Of a stretch of 64,000 nt of DNA, positions 27,817 through 38,039 are shown piece after piece (within the stretch, counting starts at the first letter, position 1; each line of letters starts with the position of its first letter). The notes below the pieces were generated by a model, which did no database searches, was not told where the DNA came from, and saw nothing but the letters and a program-made list of their open reading frames with translations. The translations under genes were made by a program, and so were the position numbers. The stretch comes from DATATJ01 sp963789075 (GTDB lineage: Bacteria; Acidobacteriota; Vicinamibacteria; Vicinamibacterales; CAVVIG01): assembly GCA_963789075.1 (NCBI GenBank), contig CAWBJQ010000003.1, positions 186,001-250,000 on the forward strand, written 5' to 3'.

Positions 27817-29172
27817 TTGACGACAATCCCGCCGGACGCAGCCCCCGAGACGTTAGGCGAACGCGGCGGCGGGACGCCCGATGCCGGCCGCGCGGACCTT
27901 GAGCGCGCGGTCTCCAAAGCGCGCCGGCGGCTCATCCCGTTTCTCTTTCTGCTATACCTCGTCGCCTACCTCGATCGCATCAACGTCGGGTTCGCCTCGC
28001 TGCAGATGAACCAGGCGCTGGGCTTCTCGGCGACAACGTATGGTTTTGGCGCCGGCATCTTCTTTCTCAGCTACGTCCTGTTCGAGATTCCAAGCAACGT
28101 GATCCTGGCGCGGGTCGGCGCGCGGCTGTGGATCGCGCGCATCATGATTTCGTGGGGGCTGGTGTCGTCGGCCATGATGTTCGTGCGGTCGGCCGGCGGC
28201 TTCTACACGCTACGTTTCCTGCTGGGCCTCGCCGAGGCCGGCTTTTTTCCCGGCCTCATCTTCTATCTCACGCGATGGTTTCCGGTGCGCGAGCGCGCGC
28301 GCACCGTCGCCGCGTTCATGACCGCTACGCTCATCGCGGGCGTGGTCGGCGGCCCAATCTCTGGCGCACTACTATCGATGCACGGCACGGGCGGTCTGCA
28401 GGGCTGGCAGTGGCTGTTTCTGCTCGAAGGGCTCCCGGCGATTGTGCTCGGCGTCGTCGTGCTCAAGGTGCTCACGGAACATCCGCGCGACGCTCGCTGG
28501 CTGGCAGACGCCGAGCGCGCCGCGCTCATCGCGTGCCTGCGCGACGAGGGGCGGGCGGCCACCGCGGACGAGTCCACCTGGACCGCGCTGCGGAGCCGGC
28601 GCATCTGGCTCCTCGCGGTCGTGTACTTCACCATTCCGGTGACGCTTTACGGCATCGGCTTCTGGCTGCCGCAAATGCTCAAGGCCGCCTCCGGCGCGGG
28701 CAACTTTGCGGTGGGATTATTGAGCGCTGTCCCGTACGCCGCCGGTGCCGTCGGCATGGTGATCGTCGGACGCCATTCCGATCGCACCGGCGAGCGGCGC
28801 TGGCACGTGCTCGTGCCCGCGCTCGTGAGCGCCATGGGCCTCGCGCTCAGCACGATGGCCAGCGGCACCGCGTGGGCGCTCGTCACGCTGTCGCTCGCCA
28901 TGCTCGGGCTCGCGTCGATGTTTGGGCCCTTCTGGGCGCTCGCGACGTCCAGCGTCAGAGGCGTCGGCGCGGCAGCGGCCATCGCGCTGATCAACTCGGT
29001 CGGGAACACCGGCGGCTTCGTCGGCCCGTACCTGCTCGGCGCCATCAACGACGCCACGCACAGCTTCACTGCGGGCCTGTTCGGGATCGCCGCCATCCTC
29101 GCGGCGGGCGCCGCGCTCGTCCTGTTTGCGGAGGACGGCGCGGGTAGCGCGACTGCGCTCCAGCGGCGATGA
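27817..29172 (+). CDS. MFS transporter, anion:cation symporter (ACS) family
   Basis: 451 residues with twelve predicted helices. Helix 1 contains LLYLVAYLDRINVGFASLQM, the ACS/TIGR00893 signature, followed by FEIPSNVILARVGARLWIAR, RFLLGLAEAGFFPGLIFYL and RWFPVRERART. ACS carriers import organic anions such as phthalate, tartrate, glucarate or 4-hydroxyphenylacetate with H+ or Na+. Start is TTG. A long hydrophilic N-terminal leader precedes helix 1. It is probably linked to the catabolic genes upstream by location only. Confidence 0.9.
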   Translation: MTTIPPDAAPETLGERGGGTPDAGRADLERAVSKARRRLIPFLFLLYLVAYLDRINVGFASLQMNQALGFSATTYGFGAGIFFLSYVLFEIPSNVILARVGARLWIARIMISWGLVSSAMMFVRSAGGFYTLRFLLGLAEAGFFPGLIFYLTRWFPVRERARTVAAFMTATLIAGVVGGPISGALLSMHGTGGLQGWQWLFLLEGLPAIVLGVVVLKVLTEHPRDARWLADAERAALIACLRDEGRAATADESTWTALRSRRIWLLAVVYFTIPVTLYGIGFWLPQMLKAASGAGNFAVGLLSAVPYAAGAVGMVIVGRHSDRTGERRWHVLVPALVSAMGLALSTMASGTAWALVTLSLAMLGLASMFGPFWALATSSVRGVGAAAAIALINSVGNTGGFVGPYLLGAINDATHSFTAGLFGIAAILAAGAALVLFAEDGAGSATALQRR

Positions 29173-29261
29173 TCTCCAGATCGTTGGCGCCGCGGGCCGC
29201 GGCAGTGTTTCGAAAAGGACGGTACTTGACCGGGTCGCTGATCAGCACCCCGACGATCGGC

Positions 29262-30179
29262 TCAGGGTACGACGGTCGTGCGCGACACGAGAATCGCCAC
29301 GCCGCCGCCCGGGACCGGCGTCGGCGTGAACGCCCAGTAGTCGCGGGCATGGTGCACGACGGTCCGCCCGGCGATCGTTCCCGTGGCGGCGCCGAAGACC
29401 ACGTCGCTGACGAAATGATCATTGTCGTGCAATCGCGAGGTCGCGACGTATGCGGCAATCGCGTACCCGATCACGCTGTATTTCCATCCCAGATGGCGTT
29501 CAATCACCGTTGCGTCGGCAAAGGTCACGGACGCATGCCCAGACGGAAATGAGCAGTTCAGTCCGCAGTGGCTGGTCTGGTACGGCCTGAGCCGCTGTGT
29601 GGCGAGCTTCAGCGGCTCGACGAGGAACTCGCTGATGAGTTGCGCCTGCAGCAGGTCATTCCCGAGGTGCGAGACCTTCGGCTTGTCCATCAATCGGCCA
29701 TAAGCGAAAGTCCCGATCGACATCGCGACTTGTTCGGCGGTGCCGCCGATGTACTTTCCCGGCGCGAAGAACGCGTCGTGACCACTGAGCTTGGCGTTGA
29801 ACGTCGGATCGGCGGGATGCGCAGCGAGCGCCAGTCCACCTCCGACGGCCGCGATATAGACGTTCTGCATCGCCGGTAGCTTCGTAATGTCCTCGACCAC
29901 GTTGTGGAACAGCGCGCGAATGCCGGTGTGCGGCGGCGTCGGCGGCGGCCCTTCGGGCTGATCGCCGAGTGCCGCCTCTTCGCCCGCGACGCTGCCGCGG
30001 GCCGACGGCGGGACGACGTCTTGCGTCAGGAAATCCTGCGTCCCCGCGCTGGCGGAAGCCTCGATGGCCGTTCGGTCTGGGTCGGACGCGATCGCGCGCG
30101 GCTGCGCCAACAATCGCATCGGGATTGCAACGGCCATGCACATGAGCGCGATGGGCCTCAGCGTCATTGTGCAGAGCAT
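29262..30179 (-). CDS. PAP2-superfamily phosphatase, exported
   Basis: 305 residues with an N-terminal signal-like segment. The three acid-phosphatase motifs are intact: KLATQRLRP (motif 1, KxxxxxxRP), FPSGHAS (motif 2), and SRLHDNDHFVSDVV (motif 3, SRxxxxxHxxxD). A long Pro-rich linker precedes the domain. PAP2 enzymes dephosphorylate lipid phosphates or undecaprenyl pyrophosphate on the periplasmic side. The hydrophobicity is moderate, so it may be a soluble or membrane-attached phosphatase. It is convergent with the MFS gene and points away from the cytochrome operon. Confidence 0.88.
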   Translation of the reverse strand: MLCTMTLRPIALMCMAVAIPMRLLAQPRAIASDPDRTAIEASASAGTQDFLTQDVVPPSARGSVAGEEAALGDQPEGPPPTPPHTGIRALFHNVVEDITKLPAMQNVYIAAVGGGLALAAHPADPTFNAKLSGHDAFFAPGKYIGGTAEQVAMSIGTFAYGRLMDKPKVSHLGNDLLQAQLISEFLVEPLKLATQRLRPYQTSHCGLNCSFPSGHASVTFADATVIERHLGWKYSVIGYAIAAYVATSRLHDNDHFVSDVVFGAATGTIAGRTVVHHARDYWAFTPTPVPGGGVAILVSRTTVVP

Positions 30180-30484
30180 ATCAAGAAGAATGCCGGCGCC
30201 GCGGCAACTTGTCCGCGTCCCAACACGCGAGCCTCAGGTAAGCGTTATTTTTCGATATGTAACGATTCCGACAATCGGTTTGCTGATCGCAGCCTCTGAG
30301 ACGGGCCATCGAGGGCCCGCGCGGGAAGTTCCGGACAGGAATCTTCATCCCAGTGGAATCGGATGGGATGGCAGATCACGTGATAGAAATTGAATACTGC
30401 GCTGGTTTGCGCACTCCGACACATCGCACACGCGTTGGCACGACTGGTTCCGCGCGGCGACCGGGGATGCCGCGCATACGACTC
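30180..30484. other. Intergenic gap before the cytochrome operon
   Basis: No coding signal on either strand. It separates divergent genes (phosphatase and cytochrome operon) and is likely regulatory. Confidence 0.45.
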
Positions 30485-30513
30485 TTGACGTGACCGCTCA
30501 CGCCCGGTATAAG
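30485..30513 (+). promoter_or_regulatory. Candidate sigma-70 promoter of the multihaem operon, leaderless
   Basis: TTGACG (30485-30490), a 17-base spacer, then TATAAG (30508-30513). Transcription would start about at the ATG at 30521, giving a leaderless mRNA. This agrees with the lack of a good ribosome site before that gene. Confidence 0.5.
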
Positions 30514-30520
30514 CCAAGGC

Positions 30521-32198
30521 ATGTTTGCGCGCGTCGCTCTGCTGTCCCTCGGAGCCGTTGGTCTTGCGGGGGCGATCGGGGCGCCGCTCGCGTCGCAGCC
30601 ACCGCCGGCCGAAGATGCGCTGTCGGCCGCGGACGTGTCCGCGATCGTTCGGACCGCCGTCAGCTCCCTGAACGATCCGTCGCTCGCCGCCGCCGTGGTC
30701 GATCGCGCCGGAAACATCCTGGCCGTCTACGCGCGGCCGGGCGCCTCGGCGCTCGCGCCCGATCAGGCCGTGTCGCTTGCACGGACCGGCGCCTTCTTCA
30801 GCAACGATCACGCACCGCTCTCGTCGCGTACCGTTCGCTTCATCAGCGGCATCCATTTTCCGCCGGACATTCCGAACACGGCGAACGCGGCGCTCTACGG
30901 GATCGAAAATACGAATCGCGGTTGTTCGGCCGGCACTGTGGATGCGGACTTCACGGCGGTGCCGCGGCCGCGAAGCTGGCAGGCGGGTTCGGCCGGGCTC
31001 TCGTGCGACCCGTCGGACACGCGCGGCTGCTCGCTCGGCATCACGACGGGCAAGGCCGATCTGCAAGACACCGGTGTCTTCGACGCGACGGTGAATCCCG
31101 GCGGGATGCCGCTGTATCGGAACGGCCGGCTGCTCGGCGGCGTCGGCGTCGCGGGCGTGCCGGCCGACCGCGCGGAGTTCGCGGCGGTCAGCGCCGCGGC
31201 GGGCAGCGGCGCCGGCATCGCGCCCGTCGAAACGTTTCCCGGAGAGCTGCCGTCGCCGGGCGCCGTCTTCATCGACGGTATCCGGCTGCCATTTTTCCGC
31301 GCGTGCCTCACCGTGTCGTGCGTTAGAAACACGATCGCCGCAGGACGTCCGGCGGGCTCCGGCCCTGGAAGTGAGGACGCCGACGGATTCCTCGTCCTGC
31401 CGAGCGCCGGACAGGCGGCGCCGGAGCAATATCTCTTCGGTCCGCGATCCAGCAGCCGTCCGGATGGTTTGTCCGCCAACGACGTGTCGCGTCTCATCAG
31501 CCAGGCGGTCGCCACGGCGAACACCACGCGCGCCGTCATCCGCCTGCCGTCTGGGCGAGACGACGAGGATGGTGATGGCGGTGACGGATCAGAACGGCGA
31601 GTTCCTCGCGATTTACCGGATGGCGGACGCGCCGACGTTCTCGGTCGACGTCGCGATGGAAAAAGCGCGGAACGCGTACTACTTCAGCACGCGCGAGGGA
31701 TACGAAGTGCTGCGCGGGTTCGTGACGAACAATCCCTACGATCGCTACGCGTGGCAGCCGGATCCGCCGGCGGGCAAGGGGTGGGCGATCACGAGCCGCA
31801 CGCTCAGCTTCGGCGGCCAGCCGCTCTTTCCGCCCGGCATCGATCTGGTGAAGCCGCCGACGCCAGGACCGTGGTTCGATCTCTTTGCGTACGACAGCCA
31901 GAACCCCTGCACCGAAGGGCCCGGCCCCAGCCGCGGCGCCGACCGCCATTTCGCGAACCAAAGCGGCATCGTCTGGTTTCCCGGCAGCGCGCCGTTGTAC
32001 CGGAACGGTGCGCTCGTCGGCGGCATCGGCGTCAGCGGCGACGGCGTGGATCAGGACGACTACGTGACCGCCGGTGCGGTGGCGGGCTTCGAGCCGCCGC
32101 TCGAGCTGCGCGTCGATCAATCCGTGATCCGCACGGGCGCGGGTGCGACGGTGCGGCTCCCGTACGCCAAATTCCCCAGGAACCCGACGGCGCGATGA
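30521..32198 (+). CDS. Exported GlcG/HbpS-like (DUF336) protein, two-domain
   Basis: About 558 residues, read through one indel near 31555. A signal peptide (LLSLGAVGLAGAIGAPLASQ) precedes two GlcG/HbpS-type domains. Each has the ALAPDQAVSLARTGAFFSND-like helix and a GGxGVxG turn: LYRNGRLLGGVGVAGVP in the first, LYRNGALVGGIGVSGDG in the second. HbpS-like domains bind haem or cobalamin and can sense redox or haem state. The second domain includes AITSRTLSFGGQPLFPPGID. It is the first gene of the multihaem operon, and its stop overlaps the cytochrome start (ATGA at 32195). It probably handles haem or acts as a periplasmic redox partner. Confidence 0.75.
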
Positions 32199-33266
32199 TC
32201 AGGCGTCTGTTCTTCGTGGCCGTGCTGCTCGCCGCCGCGTGGCCGGCCTCCGCGCAGCCGTACCAGACGATCGGCAAGGCGAAGTGCGTCAACTGTCACG
32301 ATCACGAAGCCGAGAAGCTCTGGTCTGAAAAGAAGGATGGCCCGCCGCCGAACAACCATCTGAACGCGCTGCGCCAACTGGAAATGCCGAAGGCGGCGGT
32401 GTTCGCGAAGGCGATCGGCCTCGCCGACCCGTACGATCCCAAAGGTTCGTGCGCCGCCTGCCACGGCACGATTCTCAAAGGCACCGTGGTGGACGGCGTG
32501 ACCTGCGAGAGCTGTCACGGCCCCGGCAGCGGCTACGTGGACGTGCACCAGCAGAAGGGCGCCTATCGCCAGGCCGTCGCCGCGGGCCTCGCGGACACGG
32601 TGAAGAATCCCGACGCGTGGGCGCCGATGTGCACGAAGTGTCACGTCCTGAACGACTCGGCGCTGATCCAGGCGGGACATCCTTCCGGCGACGACTTCGA
32701 TCTCGGCGCGAAGTTCGCGACGGTCGCGCTCCACTGGACATCGGTCTACTCCAATCGGGCGGACATCGTGGCGCGCGGCGCGAACCGCTCGCGCGACGAT
32801 CCTGGCGTCGCGTAAGGTGCTCGCCGCCGCCGCTCCGGCGCCCGCACCGTCGGTGCCGCGCCGCCTGCATCACCAGCGGCGGTTGCCGTGCCCGCACCCA
32901 TCGCGGCGAATCCGCAAGCACCTGCTGCTTCGCGTCCCGCGATGCCTGCGCCAGCGCGCGCCGCCGCGATGCCGCCATCCGCGCCTATCGTCACCACCCG
33001 CTCCCGCGCAGCCGACGATGATGCCGGTTGCCGTGCTCGCGCTGCCGTTGTCGCCGTCGGCTGCAGTGGCGGCCGTGCAGGGACGCCTGATCGTGCTGAT
33101 CGACAGCCTGCTGCGCCGCGACGCACGGACGCCCGTCCGCCTGTCGCCGCCGACTCCATCCGCGTATCACGGACCGGACGCCGAGCTCCTGCGTCTGCAG
33201 GACGAAGTGCTGTCACTCGCCATCGAATCGCTGGCCGCGCCGCCCGCGCTGGCGAAGAAGCCATGA
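32195..33266 (+). CDS. Exported tetrahaem c-type cytochrome with Pro/Ala-rich tail
   Basis: Signal peptide MIRRLFFVAVLLAAAWPASA. The N-terminal ~200 residues contain four haem motifs: CVNCH, CAACH, CESCH and CTKCH. From about 32800 the signal passes through at least three single-base shifts in a Pro/Ala-rich linker. It then ends in a helical segment (LRLQDEVLSLAIESLAAPPA) before the stop at 33266. The haem part resembles cytochrome c family/c554-like electron carriers of the periplasm. The start overlaps the GlcG-like gene by ATGA, and the stop overlaps the next gene by ATGA, so it is translationally coupled on both sides. Confidence 0.78.
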
Positions 33267-34822
33267 CGCTCGACAAACACGAGAAGGCTGGCGAGGGAAG
33301 CGCCGTCGATCCGGAGGAAGCCGCCGCGATCCAGCGGATGAAGCAGTATCCGTTTCTCGCGCACTGCAGCGACATCGTGCTGCGCAAGCTGCTGCCGAAT
33401 CTGATCGAGAAGCCGTTCATCGCCGGCGAGACGATTCTGCGCGCCGGCGGCTACAGCGACGCCGCGCACTACCTCGCCGAAGGCGTCGTCGCCGTACGCA
33501 TGTCGATCATCGAAACCGACCGGCCGCCGACACTGGCGCCTCCCGCGGACACGCGATCGTTCTCGGGCACGGCCCGCGCCGTGCTGTCCCGCACGTCGAC
33601 CGAGGACGTGGTGCAGCGCGGCGGCATCGGAGCGGACGGCCAGGTGCTCGTCACCGACGTGTCCACGGATCTGTCGCCGAATCTCGACGTGCTGCTGCAG
33701 GCCGGCGACGTGTTCGGCGAGATGAGCGCGCTGTCGCGCTACCCGGTCTCCGCGGACGTCGTCGCGCAAACCGACGTGATGTGTCTGCTCATTCGCACGC
33801 CCGCGCTGCGGATGATGTTCAAGCAGAAGGAGCTCGCCGACTTCAAACGGATGATCGACGAACGCTACCGCAGCCGGACGCTGGCGAACCAGCTGCGCTC
33901 GGTGGAGCTGTTCGCCGGCCTCGACGAGGCGTCGATCGCCGAGCTGCAGGCGACCGCGGACCTGACGTCGTACGAGCCTGGCGCCGTGATCGTCGAAGAA
34001 GGCGCGCCGGCCGACGCGTTCTATCTCGTGCGCGGCGGGTTCGTGAAGGTCGCCGTACGCGCGGGCGCGGGCGACGCGGCGGTCAGCTATCTGCGCCGCG
34101 GCGATCACGCCGGCGAGATCGCGCTGCTGCTTGATCGCACGTGGCCGGTCTCGCTGCACGCGATCGAGCACGTCGAGATGGTGAAGATCGGACGCCAGCA
34201 ATTCCAGAAAGTGCTCGCGCAGTATCCCGACGTGCAGCAGATGGTGTGGGAGAGCGCGGTGGCGCGGCTCAAGGAGCGGGGCCGCGTCGTCCGCGAGCCG
34301 TTGACGGCGCGGTACCTCCAGCTGGCGATGGACACCGGGCTGATCCATGGCGAGAGCGTGCTGCTCATCGACCTCAGCACCTGCACGCGGTGCGACGACT
34401 GCGTCCGCGCCTGCTCGGACACGCACGGCGGCACGCCGCGATTCGTGCGCGAAGGGACGAAGTTCCGGCGCTGGAGCGTGCCGCAGGCCTGCTACCAGTG
34501 CACCGATCCGGTCTGCATGATCGGCTGCCCGACGGGCGCGATCACGCGGCCGCTCGGCACGCTCGAAGTCACGATCAACAAGGACACGTGCATCGGTTGT
34601 CACAACTGCAGCAAGCGCTGTCCGTGGGACAACATCGTCGACGTGCCGTTCCACAGCCCGACGCTCGGCCGCGACATCGAGCTCGCGACGAAATGCGACC
34701 TCTGTCTCGGACGGCCGCAGGGCCCGGCATGCGTGCAGATGTGCCCGCACGGATCCGCCGTCCGCATTTCGTTCAAGGATCCGGCGCTCGTCGGCCGGAC
34801 GCTTTCCGAGGACGCGTCCTGA
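33263..34822 (+). CDS. Cyclic-nucleotide-binding domains fused to a four-cluster ferredoxin
   Basis: 519 residues, intact. Two cNMP-binding (CRP-type) beta-barrels, about residues 25-190 and 215-330. Typical elements are AGDVFGEMSALSRYPVSADV in the first and GDHAGEIALLLDRTWPVSLH in the second. A polyferredoxin domain, about 365-500, has four cysteine groups: CTRCDDCVRAC, CYQCTDPVCMIGCP, CIGCHNCSKRCP, and CDLC with CVQMCP. This is the DmsB/HybA/NrfC-type four 4Fe-4S arrangement. No signal peptide, so cytoplasmic. It would pass electrons between a cytoplasmic donor and the membrane b-type subunit encoded next, with cAMP or c-di-GMP-like ligand input through the barrels. That coupling is inferred. 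Confidence 0.88.
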   Translation: MTLDKHEKAGEGSAVDPEEAAAIQRMKQYPFLAHCSDIVLRKLLPNLIEKPFIAGETILRAGGYSDAAHYLAEGVVAVRMSIIETDRPPTLAPPADTRSFSGTARAVLSRTSTEDVVQRGGIGADGQVLVTDVSTDLSPNLDVLLQAGDVFGEMSALSRYPVSADVVAQTDVMCLLIRTPALRMMFKQKELADFKRMIDERYRSRTLANQLRSVELFAGLDEASIAELQATADLTSYEPGAVIVEEGAPADAFYLVRGGFVKVAVRAGAGDAAVSYLRRGDHAGEIALLLDRTWPVSLHAIEHVEMVKIGRQQFQKVLAQYPDVQQMVWESAVARLKERGRVVREPLTARYLQLAMDTGLIHGESVLLIDLSTCTRCDDCVRACSDTHGGTPRFVREGTKFRRWSVPQACYQCTDPVCMIGCPTGAITRPLGTLEVTINKDTCIGCHNCSKRCPWDNIVDVPFHSPTLGRDIELATKCDLCLGRPQGPACVQMCPHGSAVRISFKDPALVGRTLSEDAS

Positions 34823-35643
34823 TGGCGCCGTCGCCCTTCGCGCCAAAGCGTGCCGGTGTGGATGCGCTCGACACTCGCTGTTGCCGCACTGTCGATCGTC
34901 GTCTACGTCGTGTGGCGGGAGGCGCGTCCGTGGTCGCCCGGCGGTCTCGGCGGCTTGATGTTCGGCACGCTGGCCGCGGCGATCTTCATCCTCGACGCGC
35001 TGTATCCGCTGCGTCGGCGGCTGATGGCGTGGCCGCTCGGTACCGCGCAGCGCTGGCTCCAGTTTCATTTGTACGGCGGCGTTCTCGGCGTGTCTGTTCG
35101 TCGTGCTGCACACCGGCTTTCGAGTGCCGAGCGGTGCGATGGGATGGTCGCTCGCGATGCTCACCGCCTGGGCGACGATGTCGGGACTGGCGGGCGTCTG
35201 GCTCCAGAAGTACGTGCCCGCGAAGCTGACGAACGACTTGAGCGTCGAGGCCATTTACGAACGGATCCCGGAGATCGCCGGGCGGCTGCAGCGCGAAGCC
35301 GACAGCCTCGTCGTCGGCGCGCCTGAAGTGCTCCAGCGGTTTTACGCGACGACGATCCGCGCACGATCTGGACCGGCTCAGGCCGTCGTGGGCACACCTG
35401 GGCGGCGTTCGCGCGGAGCTGGCGCGTCGAGTCGCGCCGTTTCAAGGGACTCGAGGCATTTCTGTCGACGGAAGATCGCGTCCGCCTCGACGGCCTGCAA
35501 AGTATCGTCACCGAAAAGCTCGAGCTCGAGGTGCAATACAGCCTGCAGCGGCTGCTGAAGCAATGGGTTGTCTTCCACGTGATCCCCTGCATGGCGCTGC
35601 TCGCGCTGCTGGTGGTCCACATCGCCGCGGTGCTCGCCTTCTG
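34822..35643 (+). CDS. Membrane b-type cytochrome subunit, interrupted by indels
   Basis: About 270 residues, read through shifts near 34848, 35090 and 35360. Helices: STLAVAALSIVVYVVW; LGGLMFGTLAAAIFILDALY; a third with FHLYGGVLG and VVLHTGFRV; a fourth LAMLTAWATMSGLAGVWL. A long cytosolic or periplasmic helical region (YERIPEIAGRLQREADS) follows. The last helix is VVFHVIPCMALLALLVVHIA. The four membrane His residues (FHLYGG, LHTGF, FHVIP, VVHIA) suit two b-haems. It likely links the ferredoxin to quinones or periplasmic cytochromes. The ATG overlaps the ferredoxin stop (TGATG). Confidence 0.7.
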
Positions 35644-35650
35644 ATCTGAG

Positions 35651-37746
35651 ATGCCGCGCGAGCTCCCTTCAGGAACACCGACACGCGCGTCCGGCTATCT
35701 GCAGCCGGGCAGCGGCCGGACGCCGGTCGCGATCGGTCTGGCGGTCGCGGCGGCGCTGCTCGCGGTGTGCGCGATCGTGTTCATGGCCGGTCATCGCGCC
35801 GTCGCCTCGCCGGGGCGCGTGTCCGCGGGTCACGCGCCGATCGATCAGCGATGCGCGGAATGTCATCGCGTCGGTCATGCCGTCGTCGATCTGCGATGCG
35901 AGCGGTGCCACGAGCCGGGCGGCACGCATCGCCTGACGCAGGCGTCGCACGCCGGTCGGGGTATCGGCATCACGGCACAGGCGCACGCCGACGAGAACGT
36001 CTCCTGCGCGACGTGTCATGCCGAGCATCGCGGCGGCATGGACCTCGTGCAGTCCGTGGACGACCGCACGTGCGTGCGCTGTCATCAGTTCTCGTCGCTC
36101 GCCCGTCATCCCGAGTTCGCCGCGGTGTCTGTTGGTACGGCGACGGGCATCGGGCTGAAGTTCACGCACGACCGTCACCTCGCCGAAGTAAGTCATGAAG
36201 GCCGCCGCTGCGAGGCGTGCCATCAGCTGTCCGCCGACCTCTCCGGCTTCGAGCCGATCGATTTCGACAGACACTGCGCGCGGTGCCATACGACCGATGG
36301 CTTCGTCACCGGAGACACCGATCCGCTCGACGGCCGGCTGCTGTCGTCCGCACCGGCAGCAGCGCCCGTCGTCGACGCCCGGCGCGCGGACGCTCGTGAC
36401 CGTGAGCCGGATGGCGCACCGCGACGAGTGGGTGCTGAACAACCTGATCCGCCTGCGGCGCGATCGCCGATCCCGACGGCGAGCGCACGGAGCGTCTCGC
36501 GCTCCAGACGCAGATCGCCGAGCTCTCGAATCGCGTGCAGACGCAACCGGTCGCCGCGCTGCCGCTCGCCGATCTCGAGCGTCTGCGCGACGCACTGGCG
36601 AATGATCTGGCGGCGCCCGTCACGACCGCGGCGTCAACCACAGGACGAGCGGACGCTTGCCGACATGACCGCGGCCTTCGATGCCGCGGCACGATCGCTT
36701 GGCGCGGCGGAACCGGCGCCGCGGATCAGGCGGGCGCAGCATCTTCGGCCCCACCGTCGAGCGGAGACGCCGGATGACGTACGCGCGCACGTCGAGGCGC
36801 GCAAGGCGGAGCTGCTGTCCCTCCTCGACGCCGTCGCTGCGCGCGGCAATTCCGCGCTGACGGCGCGCGCCGCGGCTCTTCGCGCGCGCGTGACTGCGAT
36901 CGCGCATGCGCCGGCGGACGACGCGACGCATGTGGACGTCGGATGCGCTGCGCGAGCGGCTGAGCAGTCTCGACGCAATCCTGCGAGCGATCGGCAGCGT
37001 GCCCGATCAGCAAGCCGCTACGGATGCCGCCGCGGTCGCGGCGCTGCGCGATGCCGCCACGCAGCAGATCGGCGGCGCGCTCTCGATGGAGCAGTTCGAG
37101 GCGCGGCGGACCGAGCTGCTGCGCGTCCTCGACGCGGTGTCGCGCCAGAACAACCCGGCGCTCCAGGCGCGCATCGCGCCGCTTCGCCAGCGCGTGCTGA
37201 TGCTGCGCGCCGGCGAGACGCCGGAGCAGCGGCGCGCGCGCACGCAGGAGATGCTCAACCGCGTGACGCTCGAGATCGAGCTCGCGAAGAGCGGGGAGAC
37301 CGCGGCGCCGAGCGCGATTGCGGCCGAGCGCGATCGCCTCGCGGCGCAGTCGCGCCTCGCCATCCTGACGCGACGGCTCGCGGAGCTCACACGTCCGGTC
37401 GGCGTCGCCGCGCGGACGCCTGCATCGCCCGACGAAGCGCTCGACGCCATCACCAGCCTGGCGGCGCCGTGCTTGAAGTGCCACGTGATGGACGGCGCGC
37501 GGCTCGCGCCGGTCGCCGCGACGCAGCGCGTTTTTCGCGGCGCCAGATTTCACGCACAAGCCGCACGTCCAGCAGACCGATTGTCTGACGTGCCACGACG
37601 CGGTGCAGACGAGCAAGCGGGCAACCGACCTCGTCGTGCCGGCCGTGGCGTCCTGTCAGTCGTGCCACTCACCCTCGAAGGCGCCGAGCCGGTGCACGAC
37701 GTGTCACACCTATCATCCGGCCGCGGCGGACATGGTGGAGCGCTGA
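35651..37746 (+). CDS. Decahaem c-type cytochrome with coiled-coil insert
   Basis: About 698 residues, interrupted by several indels (near 36385, 36470, 36650, 36925, 37545). An N-terminal membrane anchor (AIGLAVAAALLAVCAIVFMA) is followed by six haem motifs: CAECH, CERCH, CATCH, CVRCH, CEACH, CARCH. Then comes a long Ala/Arg/Leu/Glu-rich helical insert of about 350 residues, likely coiled-coil. Four more haem motifs close the protein: CLKCH, CLTCH, CQSCH, CTTCH. Class III/c3-like spacing is seen (DFTHKPHVQQTDCLTCH). It is a probable periplasmic shuttle between the inner-membrane b subunit and the outer-membrane complex. Stop and next start overlap (TGATG). Confidence 0.75.
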
Positions 37747-38039
37747 TGAGCGGACGGCTGCTCGCGCGATCCGATTCGATGACCCCGAAAGAATTCGTCC
37801 TGGCAGAGACGACGCGCATCGGATCGGGCGCGGACGTGGACGTACGCCTCGAGGCCTCTGGCGTGCTGGCGCTGCACGCGACGATACAACGCGAAGGCGA
37901 TCGCGTCTGGCTCGTCGATCAAACCGGCGCCGCGGGCCGCGGCACGTGGTTGAACGGCCGCCGCGTGTCGCGCGAATGGCTGCAGACGCTCGACGTGATC
38001 TCGATCGGCAGCGTCGATCTCGTGTATCTCGACGCATGA
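37746..38039 (+). CDS. Small FHA-domain protein
   Basis: 97 residues comprising a single forkhead-associated domain: TTRIGSGADVDVRLEASGV, HATIQREGDRVWLVDQ, GTWLNGRRVSREWLQT. The conserved Arg-Ile-Gly and Ser-x-x-His-type phosphothreonine contacts are partly present (the Ser position is Ala here). No signal peptide, so cytoplasmic. FHA proteins bind phosphothreonine peptides, and an FHA gene inside an electron-transfer operon is unusual. It overlaps both neighbours (TGATG and ATGA), so its dose is tied to theirs. Confidence 0.82.
   Translation: MSGRLLARSDSMTPKEFVLAETTRIGSGADVDVRLEASGVLALHATIQREGDRVWLVDQTGAAGRGTWLNGRRVSREWLQTLDVISIGSVDLVYLDA

Noticed and set aside
33167..35254. 695-residue open frame on the minus strand
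   Set aside because: Antisense shadow of the cNMP-ferredoxin gene; its Arg/His-rich composition is a GC-codon artefact, and the plus-strand protein has clear domains.
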